In this document: positions 23,655-32,607 of the stretch, one piece after another
Numbering within the stretch: the first letter of the stretch is position 1
Layout: the number at the start of each line of letters is the position of its first letter
Source: Comamonas sp.
GTDB lineage: Bacteria; Pseudomonadota; Gammaproteobacteria; Burkholderiales; Burkholderiaceae_C
Assembly (NCBI RefSeq): GCF_009360615.1
Contig: NZ_SPEY01000051.1
Location: forward strand, 62,001 to 126,000
DNA length: 64,000 nt
Direction of reading: 5' to 3'
Made by a program: the position numbers and the translations under genes
Notes under the pieces: generated by a model
The model's input: the letters and a program-made list of their open reading frames with translations, nothing else
What the model was told of the DNA's origin: nothing
Databases searched by the model: none

Positions 23655-26600
23655 GAGGACGAGGCCCCTTTCTGGCGGCTCAGCTCACCGAGAAACTGGT
23701 TCAGCGAGGCGGCACCAGCCGGGTCGGTGCTGACCTGCCCATAGGGCTGGCCGTTGAGCTGCAGATTGATGGTGGAGATCTGGCGCGAGGCCATGGCTTC
23801 CAGCGGGGTCTTGCTGGAGGTTTCGGCATTGCCATTGCCCTTCATGGTGTTGCGCAGCGTCATGGCATCCACCTCGGCACGCCATTCCGACATGAGCAAG
23901 TCCATGCCCATATTGCCCAGGGCACCGTTGCTATTGGTCGTGAATGGGTTGTCACGTTGGTACTGCCGTTGCTTTTCCTGCAGCCAGGCATCTGCCTGAG
24001 CCTGGCTCTCAAAGGAAGGCACAGCGTCCAGGCTCTGGATGGTTCCAGCCCTACGCTTGGCATCCTGCAGCTGCAGCTCGCGCGTGGCCAGTTCGTTCGC
24101 CTTTTCCTGGGCAGCTATTTCCCGCTCACGCTCGGCGTTCAAACGCTCCAGGGCCGTGCGGTGCAGGTCGATGGCATTCGCTGCACGATTGTGTGAACCA
24201 GCGGAGTCGTCGACCGAGCCCTTGAGCCTGAGCGTGGCCCGACCGGCGCTGTCGACCGCAACCTCATATCCGCGCATGGCAGCCTCGGCCTGGACCCAGG
24301 CTGGTGCAATGCCCTTGTTGGCCGCAATCGCGGCATCGGCAGACTTTTTAAAGGCCTCGCCCATTTCGCGGGCGCTGGCCGTGCCGCTGTCGCGCAGCAC
24401 GTCATAGGCAGCTTTTGCATCGGCTGCCGTCTTCTTAAGCGTTTCATCCGAGGTAATGCCCAACTGCTTGAATGCCTCGCGCACGCTATTAATGCCAGGC
24501 GTGGCAGCGTCCAGAGCATCCTTGAGCGCATCGGCTTTCTTTTTGGCCTGGTCAAGCAAACCATCGGCCAGCGGCTGGCCCAATGCACCGCGCACCGATT
24601 CGATCTGTTCACGAATGGCCTTTAATGCGACTTCACTGTCCGCGCTTTCAATGGCTTTGCTGAAACTCGCATTCAGCACTCGACCGGTGTCGACACCCTC
24701 TTGTTTGAGTTTGTCCATCTGGTCAATAAGTGCCTGGGTGTCATTTATTGCGCTGCGAGATGCAGCGGCAATATTCCCCCGAAGCACGTCATATTCCAGG
24801 CCTGCGCGTTTAATCGCTTCTGTCAGAACCGCATCGGTTAATTGCGCCAGGCGCTCCGCTTCACGGCTGCTGCCCAAAAATGCCGCCCTGGCATTGGCTT
24901 CGAATACCGCCAAATCCTTTCCAGATAAAGCCTTGGCCCAAGCCGCTTCTGTTTCGCTGGCCGTGATCTTTGCGGTCTCGCCCAACTTATCCAAGGTGGC
25001 CGCAAAATCCTTGATACCTTGAATCTTGGTTAAATCAAAACCCTCGGTGACGCTCTTTAAAGCATCAGCACTGGCTTTTCCGGACTTTGTCAGCTGCTCA
25101 AACTCAGCCACGGAATTACGCGCAGCCTTGGACAGATCAAATAGCTTGTCTGCCGCGTCCTGGGTTTTCTGGGCCTCTGCAGCACGGGCTGCAGCCAATT
25201 CACGCGCGGCTGCGGCTGCGGCCTTGTCCGCCTTTTCCAGCTCCTCGGTGCGGTCCCTGTATCCAGCCAGCTTGGCCGCGCTCTCACCTATCCAGGTGCC
25301 GATATCTTTGATGTTGGAAACAATGCCAACCAGAGTGAAAGTCTTGAGCCCACCCATGACCGCCGCAAAACGGCTGGTGCTGGCAGCAGCTCCTGCGGCT
25401 GCCGCCTGTGTGGCCACAAGCTGGGCATTGGCAGCAGCAATGCCTGTAGCTGCCACTTGCGTGGCCTGGCCAATGCCCAGAAAGTGCTGCGCCAGGCGCA
25501 ATGCAGTGAATGCCGCCGCAGCCTGGCCTAAATCCATCAGCAGGCCCGCAATGCTCTGCAGGTTATTGGCCAGCAGTTGAATGGCTTTGGCCGCTGCAGC
25601 GCTAGCACCATTGGCCTGATCCACCTTTTGCACGTACAGGGACCACTGCGTGGACAGGTCCTGCATGGCCCGGCCCACGGTGGGAGGCAAGCGCTGGAAC
25701 TCTGCGGCAACGGCTGCACTTTGGCCCTGCAGGGCAGCAATCACCGTCTGCGTGGTTAGGAGGCCAGACTCAGCCATCTTGCGCAGCTCGCCCGTGGTCA
25801 CGCCCAGACCATCAGCCAAAGCGCGCGCCAGGCGCGGAGCCTGCTCCATAACGCTGTTGAATTCCTCGCCACGCAGCACGCCGCTTTGCAGGCCCTGGAT
25901 CAACTGCGTGATGGCGGCAGATGAGGCTTCTGCGCTGGAGCCGCCAATCTGCACCGCCTGGTTGATGGTTTCCGTGAGACTCAGGCTCTGCAGGCTGGCC
26001 TTCTCGGCACTCAGACCGGCATCACGCCCGGCCTGGGCGATGCGAGAGAACAGCACCCCAGTGTCTTCAAGCGCACTATGGGTGCGCAGCGCCACCTCGG
26101 TCACGCCCTCCCACGATTGCGTGAAGTTCTGTCCCTCACCCGTGACCAGCTTCATGCGGGCCTGCAGGTTGTTGGCCTGGTCAGCAGTGGCAGCCAGGTC
26201 TAACGCCACATTCTTCAGTCCGATCAACGACTGAAGGCCGACATAAAACTTTTGCAGCCTATCGAGCTGCTTGCTGATGGACTCCACGCCATCGCCAATC
26301 TGGCGATGGGTACGCACCATGCTGGCACCCGCGCCTTGAGCACCGTCCGCCGCAGCCTGGTGGGCAGGCACCAGGGACTGGACGGACTCACGGACCTTGT
26401 CCACTTCCTGACGCAAACGCTGCTGGGCCTGCTGGGCATTCTGGCCAGCTATGCCAAAGCGCTGCAGTTCACCTTGGGCCTGAGACAGGGCCTGCTTCTG
26501 CAGGTCGAAGGTGGAGCGCGCACTATCTGCTGCTGCATTGAGCTGCCGAAGCGCGGCTGCTTCTTTTTCTGTGGGAGGGCCAAGCGCCGAGATCTGGCGA

Positions 26601-26860
26601 CCGTAGTTCTTGGCCTCCGTCTCCGCCTGACGCAAGCTGGCAGCCGATGACTTAGCCTCGGTCTCCAGCTTGGTGAACGTGGTGATCGCGGCGTCCTGCT
26701 GAGCCAGCTCTCGCAACCTAGCCGCAGCCGTACGCGCCTCGGCGGACACCTCTCCTTCCAGAACTTTGGCAACATTCTCCAGATCGTCAGCCAGGCCCAC
26801 GATGGACTCACGTCCCGAGACCCCGGTGTCAATCTGCAGGCTGATTTGCTTATCTGTCAT
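23651..26860 (-). CDS. Tail tape-measure protein
   Basis: 1069 residues from MTDKQISLQIDTGVSGRESI. Long alpha-helical, Ala/Gln/Lys-rich segments with coiled-coil character (residues about 30 to 230 and 560 to 1000) flank the conserved tape-measure domain: TGEGQNFTQSWEGVTEVALR, LTETINQAVQIGGSSAEASS and LIQGLQSGVLRGEEFNSVMEQAPRLA. The segment ends near MAESGLLTTQTVIAALQGQ and is followed by hydrophobic stretches. The length predicts a tail of about 160 nm at 0.15 nm per residue. An upstream in-frame start would add 31 atypical residues. The codon usage around 24.4-25.1 kb includes TTA leucines, unlike its neighbours. Confidence 0.93.
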   Translation of the reverse strand: MTDKQISLQIDTGVSGRESIVGLADDLENVAKVLEGEVSAEARTAAARLRELAQQDAAITTFTKLETEAKSSAASLRQAETEAKNYGRQISALGPPTEKEAAALRQLNAAADSARSTFDLQKQALSQAQGELQRFGIAGQNAQQAQQRLRQEVDKVRESVQSLVPAHQAAADGAQGAGASMVRTHRQIGDGVESISKQLDRLQKFYVGLQSLIGLKNVALDLAATADQANNLQARMKLVTGEGQNFTQSWEGVTEVALRTHSALEDTGVLFSRIAQAGRDAGLSAEKASLQSLSLTETINQAVQIGGSSAEASSAAITQLIQGLQSGVLRGEEFNSVMEQAPRLARALADGLGVTTGELRKMAESGLLTTQTVIAALQGQSAAVAAEFQRLPPTVGRAMQDLSTQWSLYVQKVDQANGASAAAAKAIQLLANNLQSIAGLLMDLGQAAAAFTALRLAQHFLGIGQATQVAATGIAAANAQLVATQAAAAGAAASTSRFAAVMGGLKTFTLVGIVSNIKDIGTWIGESAAKLAGYRDRTEELEKADKAAAAAARELAAARAAEAQKTQDAADKLFDLSKAARNSVAEFEQLTKSGKASADALKSVTEGFDLTKIQGIKDFAATLDKLGETAKITASETEAAWAKALSGKDLAVFEANARAAFLGSSREAERLAQLTDAVLTEAIKRAGLEYDVLRGNIAAASRSAINDTQALIDQMDKLKQEGVDTGRVLNASFSKAIESADSEVALKAIREQIESVRGALGQPLADGLLDQAKKKADALKDALDAATPGINSVREAFKQLGITSDETLKKTAADAKAAYDVLRDSGTASAREMGEAFKKSADAAIAANKGIAPAWVQAEAAMRGYEVAVDSAGRATLRLKGSVDDSAGSHNRAANAIDLHRTALERLNAEREREIAAQEKANELATRELQLQDAKRRAGTIQSLDAVPSFESQAQADAWLQEKQRQYQRDNPFTTNSNGALGNMGMDLLMSEWRAEVDAMTLRNTMKGNGNAETSSKTPLEAMASRQISTINLQLNGQPYGQVSTDPAGAASLNQFLGELSRQKGASSS

Positions 26861-26879
26861 GGATTCATACAATGAAGGG

Positions 26880-27038
26880 ATGTCACGTCTAATCGCCTTC
26901 ATTGCATGCATCGCCGTCCTGGTGGGCGCAGGGGTGTCTGCGCGTGCGGGCATAGCACTTGCGTCGGTGGCCTATGGCCTGCTCGGTGCCTATGTCCTGT
27001 GGAATGGGCTGCAGATCTTTATCAGCCCAAGACGGTGA
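26880..27038 (+). CDS. Small two-helix membrane protein on the opposite strand, possible moron
   Basis: 52 residues starting MSRLIAFIACIAVLVGAGVS. Two hydrophobic helices are evident (residues 4-20 and 24-46, YGLLGAYVLWNGLQIFI), with a basic end. It is the only + strand gene within the leftward late operon and starts just 19 bases from the tape-measure ATG. A possible promoter (TTGCTT, 16 bases, TACAAT at 26868-26873) lies directly upstream. A TGCCTGA/TCAGGCA hairpin with a T run at 27042-27079 follows. An independently expressed lysogenic passenger (superinfection exclusion or similar) is conceivable. It may also be a chance frame. Confidence 0.45.
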   Translation: MSRLIAFIACIAVLVGAGVSARAGIALASVAYGLLGAYVLWNGLQIFISPRR

Positions 27039-27089
27039 CGCTGCCTGAAAGCAGCTCTCAGGCATCACTGTCGGTTTTTAGGCACCAAC

Positions 27090-27113
27090 AAAAAAGGCCA
27101 GCGAGTGCTGGCC
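27090..27113 (-). terminator. Terminator after the tail-tube gene
   Basis: Read on the minus strand: GGCCAGC, 4-base loop, GCTGGCC followed by TTTTTT. The perfect 7-base stem lies downstream of the tube gene and upstream of the tape measure, and would reduce tape-measure expression relative to tube. It is related in sequence to the hairpins at 32903 and 39703. Confidence 0.85.
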
Positions 27114-27141
27114 TTAGTCTTTTAAAGGGTCTGGTGCTGCA

Positions 27142-28143
27142 TCAGGTCTTGCGCACACGGTAGTACTTGCTGATGCCTTCGCCCACCTTGGTGGAGTCCA
27201 TCAGGACCGAGCCGGTCACCTTCAGATTGATGAACCCGCTTTCCTGCAGCAGCGCAATGGATGATGCCACGCCCTGGCTTGCGCGCCAAATTTCCACAAT
27301 GGCCAGCTTGCCGTCATCGGCTTCATTCAGGCCTTCCAGAATGATTTCCAGCTCCTTGGGCTTGGTGGTCAGCGCCTCGATCACGGCATAGCCCACATAT
27401 GAGTAGGCCACCTTGACGTCTTCGCCATCAGCCAGGCCTGCCGCGTCCTGGAACACAAAGATGCCTGCAGGCCGGACTTCATAGTTTCCTGCCGCAGGCA
27501 CCACACTGCCCACAGTTGCATGCTTGTAGCTGACCCAGATACCCTTGCCGTCCGTCACATCGGGTGCAGCGGGATCGAGCTGGATACCTGCTGCCGTGAC
27601 CGTGTAATTGCCGGCCATGGTGAGAGCGGTGGCCGTGGCCACGCTATCACCAATACGCACCGACACATCCGTTGCGTTAGCGTGTGCCAGCGCAACCAGG
27701 TCGCCTTTCTTCACGTCCAGGTGCTCTTCATCGGTCACAGTGGCCGTGCCTTGTGTCGTGCCCTTGGTCAGGACGACATTGCTGGGCTGCAAGTGCTTGG
27801 TGCGTAGCAAACCGCCACGCGTCACCTTCAGAGTCTCATTGCTGGTCTGGCCCTGCTCCACTCCGCTGACCGTTCCCTGCGTGGCCCGCGCCAGGTTGAT
27901 CGGGTTGATGTCGGCCAGCGTCATCGCCAGCTCCACCTCCGTGACACGGCGAATCTCGGAGTGCGTACCGCCGCCCAGCGTGGTCATATTGGGCTGCTTC
28001 TTCACATCCTCCTTGTGCGATAGCTCAGCAGCCAGCACGTTGCCAATGGGCAGCGGCGCAGTGGTGCTCCCGTATTCACGGGCATAGATCTGGCCGACCA
28101 ATGCGGCAGGGGCAAAAATGCGTTTGATAACGTCAGCAGACAT
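27142..28143 (-). CDS. Major tail tube protein
   Basis: 333 residues starting MSADVIKRIFAPAALVGQI. The N-terminal strand REYGSTTAPLPIGNVLAAELSH, the central Ig-like insertion (VLTKGTTQGTATVTDEEHL; DVSVRIGDSVATATALTMAG) and the C-terminal PKELEIILEGLNEADDGKLA are typical of long-tail tube proteins. It is followed by a strong terminator and then the tape measure, the usual siphovirus order. No sheath gene is adjacent, which argues against a contractile tail. Confidence 0.8.
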   Translation of the reverse strand: MSADVIKRIFAPAALVGQIYAREYGSTTAPLPIGNVLAAELSHKEDVKKQPNMTTLGGGTHSEIRRVTEVELAMTLADINPINLARATQGTVSGVEQGQTSNETLKVTRGGLLRTKHLQPSNVVLTKGTTQGTATVTDEEHLDVKKGDLVALAHANATDVSVRIGDSVATATALTMAGNYTVTAAGIQLDPAAPDVTDGKGIWVSYKHATVGSVVPAAGNYEVRPAGIFVFQDAAGLADGEDVKVAYSYVGYAVIEALTTKPKELEIILEGLNEADDGKLAIVEIWRASQGVASSIALLQESGFINLKVTGSVLMDSTKVGEGISKYYRVRKT

Positions 28144-28146
28144 AGG

Positions 28147-28365
28147 TCAGTCCTTTGTGTTGACAGGTTGAGATACCGATTGAGATTTGGATGAAGTCGG
28201 CGCAGCCACTCCCATGGCCTCAAGCCACTGAGCAGTACCGGGGTGGACAGAGATAGTTGTGCCTGGCTGGAGCAAATCCCCGAGGTGTTCGTGCTCCGCC
28301 ATCAAGGTCACAGAGACCATGGCGGGCCGGGCCGGTGCAGCCTTGCGGCGGGAGCTGGGTTTCAT
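28147..28365 (-). CDS. Small phage protein upstream of tail tube
   Basis: 72 residues from MKPSSRRKAAPARPAMVSV. The N-terminus is basic; the core MAEHEHLGDLLQPGTTISVHP and AQWLEAMGVA resembles the small proteins found between tail terminator and tube in transposable phages. It overlaps the upstream gene by 4 bases and ends 3 bases before the tube start. No function is recognised. Confidence 0.65.
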   Translation of the reverse strand: MKPSSRRKAAPARPAMVSVTLMAEHEHLGDLLQPGTTISVHPGTAQWLEAMGVAAPTSSKSQSVSQPVNTKD

Positions 28366-28871
28366 GGCTTCCTCCACTCCACCCAACTGCGGGTGCTCAT
28401 CTCCAGCATGGCGCTGTGGCACAGCACCCCGGCAAACATGACAGGGCCAGTGCTGGCTACCTGCACGCCACGCTCCTCCTGAGTGGAGCCGCCCAACATG
28501 CCAGGCAAACCGAGCGTGGTGTCCACGCGCACGGCAGAGCGGATGCGCTCGACCAGGTCGTCAAAGATCAGCTCACTCTCCACGGCATCTTTAAAAGCCA
28601 TGTAGCCACGGATCAGCCAGCGGTGCTCGTTGAGGATTCGCCCATTGGCGTTGACCTCGGTGGTCGCAGTGCGGCGCACATACCAGCCACGGATATGCGG
28701 GTCCAAGCCGAAAGCATCGTCAGCCTGCGCCGGGCTATACAGATAGAGCTTGCGAAAATCCGCCTCACTGGCAGCAAAGCGCTCCCGTGAATGCACCATG
28801 CCCACAGCAGGCACCCCAGCCAGGACGGCCAAGAGTGCGCTGCGGGCAGCAGACAAAGTGGCGGCAGTCAT
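28362..28871 (-). CDS. Tail terminator-like protein
   Basis: 169 residues starting MTAATLSAARSALLAVLAG. The layout (helix, then strand HRWLIRGYMAFKDAVESELIFDDLVERIRSAVRVD, then LPGMLGG...GVQVASTGP) fits the gpU/tail-terminator fold, in which a protein caps the tube and joins it to the head. It has 4-base overlaps with both neighbours, so it is translationally coupled. Identification rests on position and predicted fold. Confidence 0.65.
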   Translation of the reverse strand: MTAATLSAARSALLAVLAGVPAVGMVHSRERFAASEADFRKLYLYSPAQADDAFGLDPHIRGWYVRRTATTEVNANGRILNEHRWLIRGYMAFKDAVESELIFDDLVERIRSAVRVDTTLGLPGMLGGSTQEERGVQVASTGPVMFAGVLCHSAMLEMSTRSWVEWRKP

Positions 28872-29368
28872 GCCTTGCCTCCTGTGATGAAGTTGAGAAT
28901 CTGGGCGGCAGCGCCTTCGAACATGGCGATGACCTGGCCGCGCGTGGCCAGGGCTGCCCGCTCCATGGGGCGCTGGGGGGCGGTGCCCTCGCGGGCGATC
29001 TTTTTGGCGACCAGGAAGGCCACCCGTTTGACTTCCTTGGGCTCGCGAATGCCCAGCACAGCCTTGACCCAGGGCTCGATGGCCTTGATTGGCGGCATGT
29101 GGGGTTGGGTGCCCAGCTCAATAAACAAGGCAGAAGGCTGGCTGCTGCCCACAATGCCGAGCACCCCCGCAGGCGTGCTGGCCACATCGCTGGTGATGCT
29201 GCGGGCCGTGATGCCGCTGACGCGCGGCATGTTCTCCTGCCACTCGCGCTGCACCAGCAGCGTGGCTTGGTGCATGGCGGCTTCCAACACCTGGCGGGTG
29301 TAGTCAGGCTCCTGGCGCAGGCCACGCTCGATGGCGCTCAGATCGCCCAGGCTGATGTTGAGGTTCAT
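28868..29368 (-). CDS. Head-tail joining/tail completion protein (HK97 gp10-like)
   Basis: 166 residues starting MNLNISLGDLSAIERGLRQ. An N-terminal helix is followed by QATLLVQREWQENMPRVSGI and LFIELGTQPHMPPIKAIEPWV, the HK97 gp10-like signature in which an E-x-G-T-x-P-H loop and a P-rich strand occur. Residues AFLVAKKIAREGTAPQRPM continue the pattern. It overlaps both neighbours by 4 bases. It probably acts at the neck during tail attachment. Confidence 0.78.
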   Translation of the reverse strand: MNLNISLGDLSAIERGLRQEPDYTRQVLEAAMHQATLLVQREWQENMPRVSGITARSITSDVASTPAGVLGIVGSSQPSALFIELGTQPHMPPIKAIEPWVKAVLGIREPKEVKRVAFLVAKKIAREGTAPQRPMERAALATRGQVIAMFEGAAAQILNFITGGKA

Positions 29369-30042
29369 AGGCCACCCCTGCTCACCAGCCGATGGCGCGG
29401 GTTGCGGCGCGGCCAGCTCGTGACTGCTGATGCAGCGGAGCCTGCGACCGCGTCCTGCAGCGCCGGGTCCAGTTGACCAATGCCTGCAAAGTAGGCGGCC
29501 CGGTAGTCCTTGGCGCGGGCCGCATAGTTGCGCGAGCGGCTCTCTGTGCGGGACATATCAGAGCCCAGCGTGGTCTCACGATCACCCGCAAAGCGTGTGG
29601 CCAACTGCTGGCAAAGCAGATGGGCGGCAAACGATGCCACGGGCAGGCGGTGGCGTTGAGGGATGCTGTCTGCTGTGGCATCCAGAACATGAGGCAACTG
29701 ATAGCACACTCTCACCAGAGCATTGCCCGGCAAGGCCTGCTCACTCTCCAGACCCCAGCCAGTGGCCGTGCGATAGGTCTCCGCGAATACCATCGAAGCT
29801 GGACGCTTGCCCACGGGGAACTCCACGGACTGGATGACCGAGCTGTCCGTCCAGCCATCCGGTACCGGGCCAAACACGCCAGTCGCTGGCCAGACGATAT
29901 CGGCCAGCTCAAGGCGCGGCGCATCAGCGCTGTAGCGTATGCGTGCCTCATCAAGGGCGCGGTCGCGCACTTCAGTGGTAATCACGTCATCCTGATCACC
30001 GACCATGTCCTTGACCAGTACCTGATATTCCTCAAGTGCCAC
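29365..30042 (-). CDS. Head-tail connector/adaptor-like protein
   Basis: 225 residues starting MALEEYQVLVKDMVGDQDDVI. Helical N-terminal part with VITTEVRDRALDEARIRYSAD, as in gp6-like adaptors that form the ring beneath the portal. The C-terminal part is helical and rich in Arg and Ala (SRSRNYAARAKDYRAAYFAGI). It is the first gene after the capsid gene, separated by 168 bases that contain an inverted repeat and a terminator-like hairpin. The assignment is by position. Confidence 0.68.
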   Translation of the reverse strand: MALEEYQVLVKDMVGDQDDVITTEVRDRALDEARIRYSADAPRLELADIVWPATGVFGPVPDGWTDSSVIQSVEFPVGKRPASMVFAETYRTATGWGLESEQALPGNALVRVCYQLPHVLDATADSIPQRHRLPVASFAAHLLCQQLATRFAGDRETTLGSDMSRTESRSRNYAARAKDYRAAYFAGIGQLDPALQDAVAGSAASAVTSWPRRNPRHRLVSRGGL

Positions 30043-30080
30043 TGCGGCTCCTATTGTTTAAAGATGGGATATCAACCTTG

Positions 30081-30124
30081 GGGTTTGCAAAGGCACCTGC
30101 ATTGGCTGGAGACTTTGCAAACCC
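30081..30124. repeat. 12-base inverted repeat built of TTTGCAAA palindromes
   Basis: GGGTTTGCAAAG (30081-30092) and CTTTGCAAACCC (30113-30124) are perfect inverted copies 20 bases apart, each arm itself containing the palindrome TTTGCAAA. They lie between the capsid and connector genes and could be a protein-binding site or part of a transcript hairpin. Confidence 0.6.
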
Positions 30125-30142
30125 GCCCCTTGTGGGGACGGG
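30122..30142 (-). terminator. Hairpin after the capsid gene
   Basis: On the minus strand CCCGTCCCC and GGGGCGGG pair around a 4-base loop (one bulge), followed by GTTTGC. This is a partial terminator that could set the ratio of capsid to tail transcripts. Confidence 0.5.
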
Positions 30143-30210
30143 CCGGGTTGGTTCATACGGGAGGACCACTCCCTGGCCGATCAGACCTTCGCTCTTGGTG
30201 AGGTGTCAGA

Positions 30211-32604
30211 TCAGGCGACCACGGCCTTGGTAAAGGCGCGGTAGTCACACACAGCGCCGCCGTAGATGTGGCGCAGCTTGTAAGTCAGCTTGTCGGCAGA
30301 GAACATAGAGCCCACGTTGGGCGCGTCCTGGACGAACAGCTCGGGCTCCTGCTTTCCGTCCAGGAAGCCCACTTCGATGCCGGGAATGTCGGCAGGATCA
30401 GCGGCAGTGCACCAGTCGTTGGCATCCGTCCAGTACCAGACCGGGATGATGTTCATGGTCAGCGACTGAATGAACGTCTTCTCGTTATTGGTGGACAGCT
30501 TGAACAGATCGACAGCGGCTTCCTGCAGCTCCACCGGCACCACCAGGCGTGTGGGCGTGATGCCGATGCGGTCGTTGCTGGTCAGCTCGGTCTGCTTGAG
30601 CATGGCCAGACGGTGAGCTGCAATGGAGGTCTTGTCCAGCGCGCCGGTGAACAGATTGTTGTGATCGGCGTGGAACAGCGCCTTGCTGTCATAGATGGCA
30701 GCATTCGAGCGCAGGAAGTCGAACACGAACTTGGCCAAGGTACGCTTGGCCGCGCGGGAGAGCTTAGTCGGGATGCGGCGAATCACGCCTACATCGTCGT
30801 TTTTGATCATCTCCAGCGTCACATCTTCAGTGCCGCCACGCTTGGTCACGCCATAGGTTGCTTCTTCGTCCGTCGGGCTGCTCAGCGCCTGGTAGTCGGC
30901 ACCTTCAGCCACAGCGGGTAAATCGCCATAGCCGCCCCAGCGGGTCCGGTGCTGCTGACGGAAGTCACTGACCGGCACCACATTGACCAGTTGACGCCAG
31001 CCGTCAAAGTCCACGGCAGCGCGATACTCGGCCAGCATGCGGCGAGCGACACTGTCACCCAACACTTCGCCCAGAGACGAACTGCCCAGAGACTCCACCA
31101 TGCGCGACTGGTCGCATTCGCGCAGGCGGCCAGTAACCAGGCGGTCGCCGGTCATTTCGATATAGCATTCCTTGAAGGACTGCACGCGGCCATGATCCTT
31201 GTGGGATGGGTCCCAGAAAGCGTCCATCATGTCGCGCATCGTCTGGCTACGGTCACCCACCACAACGGAGCCTTCGCCAAACATCGGCACACGAACGGTG
31301 CCCGATTCGGTCAGACGGGCTACGTAGTCGCCCTCTGCCTTGATCAAATCACCCACCGCTGCTTCCGTCAGGCGGTCAGCAGTTGCCACTGCAACCTGGG
31401 CCTGCAGACGATCCTTGGACGCCTGGGGTAGCTTGGCTGCGTTGATACGCTCACGGGCCGCGCCACGCAGCTCAAAGGCCTGCAGGTCTGCTCGGGTCAA
31501 AGGCGTGTTATCGCTTGCAGCTTCTGTCACACGCTGCGTGCCAGGCTCGGGCACCAGCGGGCCGCAAACGGCTTCATGCAGATTGACCACCTCGTCGTCG
31601 GTGATCGTGTCCAGTTTGATGGCGGCATGCTTCGCCGGGTCTTTGGCCTTGATGGCCTCCAGCATGCGTTGCTTCCACAAAGGCATGGTTTGGCTTCCTT
31701 CTTGAGATTCAGGGGGAGAGGTACTTGGATCGGCAGCGGCTTCGGTCAGACGGTCCAGGCCGCCGCCCGCGCCTGGCTCGACAATCAGGTCCACCGAGTG
31801 AACCTTGGTGAACTTCACGGCTTCGCGCAGGGTCTCGCTGCCGCTGGTGCGTTTGCGGGTGCGAGCGTCCGCGTCAATCGACAAGCCCAGCAGCCCTTGC
31901 ATGCCCCGTTTGACGGAGCCGACCATCTTGGTGACCGTGGAGTCGCTGGGATCGATGGCTTTAAAGGTTCCGACCAGGCTGCCGGTGTCGGGCGTCTTGC
32001 CTTCGACAAAGCGCACGCTATAGATGCCGCCGATCAGATTGCGCACGTCTTTGCCCCTGCCCGCGCTGTGATCGGCATCAGACTTGGCAAAGACTCGCAC
32101 GCCCTCAAACATGGGGGCCGCTTCGCGCAGTGCCTGGTCGGGGTAGTAGTTGCGGTTGCCGCTGCGGCCCGCACGAATCAGCGTGACTTCAATCGTGCCG
32201 TCCTGGGCTTCACGGAAGGCCACAGCCTCCTGAGATTCGCGCACGATCTCTGAAAGCTTGACTCTCCCCGCTGCACGGTCTGCCTCGGAGATATCGGGAA
32301 TGACGACCCCCGTCTTATCAGACACAGGCTGAAACTGCGCCACCACCTCTTCGCCTTCAGCCAGCGCCACGGTGTTATCTGCGTTGACCGTGTAGGCGTA
32401 GCTGTAGAGGCGACCCTTGACCTGCACCACGGCCCGGTCAGGCCAGATGCCGCGCATGTCCACGTAGTAGTCGCCATTGACCGTCAGGCGCAGCTTGTCG
32501 CGTACCGCCTGGCGTACCAGCTCGATCAACTGACCAAACTCGGAAGTGACCGCCTCCGTCAGGCGGGCAAAGCCGCTGCCTTGGGGAATGAGCTTGACCG
32601 GCAT
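30211..32604 (-). CDS. Fused prohead protease and Mu T-like major capsid protein
   Basis: 797 residues. The first 290 residues resemble a prohead protease: FAKSDADHSAGRGKDVRNL gives a candidate His179, and MQGLLGLSIDADARTR gives a candidate Ser242 (LS-I/D pattern of serine herpes-like prohead proteases). A linker rich in Ser/Pro/Glu (290-306) is followed by a helical scaffold-like part, and from about residue 500 by the Mu gpT-type capsid: VNVVPVSDFRQQHRTRWGGYG, GVTKRGGTEDVTLEMIKNDD and SKALFHADHNNLFTGALDKTS. An internal ATG at 31686 with a good Shine-Dalgarno would give a separate 491-residue product. In Mu the protease and capsid are separate genes. Confidence 0.85.
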   Translation of the reverse strand: MPVKLIPQGSGFARLTEAVTSEFGQLIELVRQAVRDKLRLTVNGDYYVDMRGIWPDRAVVQVKGRLYSYAYTVNADNTVALAEGEEVVAQFQPVSDKTGVVIPDISEADRAAGRVKLSEIVRESQEAVAFREAQDGTIEVTLIRAGRSGNRNYYPDQALREAAPMFEGVRVFAKSDADHSAGRGKDVRNLIGGIYSVRFVEGKTPDTGSLVGTFKAIDPSDSTVTKMVGSVKRGMQGLLGLSIDADARTRKRTSGSETLREAVKFTKVHSVDLIVEPGAGGGLDRLTEAAADPSTSPPESQEGSQTMPLWKQRMLEAIKAKDPAKHAAIKLDTITDDEVVNLHEAVCGPLVPEPGTQRVTEAASDNTPLTRADLQAFELRGAARERINAAKLPQASKDRLQAQVAVATADRLTEAAVGDLIKAEGDYVARLTESGTVRVPMFGEGSVVVGDRSQTMRDMMDAFWDPSHKDHGRVQSFKECYIEMTGDRLVTGRLRECDQSRMVESLGSSSLGEVLGDSVARRMLAEYRAAVDFDGWRQLVNVVPVSDFRQQHRTRWGGYGDLPAVAEGADYQALSSPTDEEATYGVTKRGGTEDVTLEMIKNDDVGVIRRIPTKLSRAAKRTLAKFVFDFLRSNAAIYDSKALFHADHNNLFTGALDKTSIAAHRLAMLKQTELTSNDRIGITPTRLVVPVELQEAAVDLFKLSTNNEKTFIQSLTMNIIPVWYWTDANDWCTAADPADIPGIEVGFLDGKQEPELFVQDAPNVGSMFSADKLTYKLRHIYGGAVCDYRAFTKAVVA
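31686..31705 (-). promoter_or_regulatory. Internal Shine-Dalgarno and start within the protease-capsid gene
   Basis: On the minus strand AAGAAGGAAGCCAAACC precedes an in-frame ATG (codon 307, MPLWKQRML). The AAGGAAG sequence is well spaced for initiation. Translation from here would yield scaffold plus capsid without protease, comparable to nested starts in the lambda C/Nu3 and Mu I/Z genes. Confidence 0.6.
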
Positions 32605-32607
32605 GGC

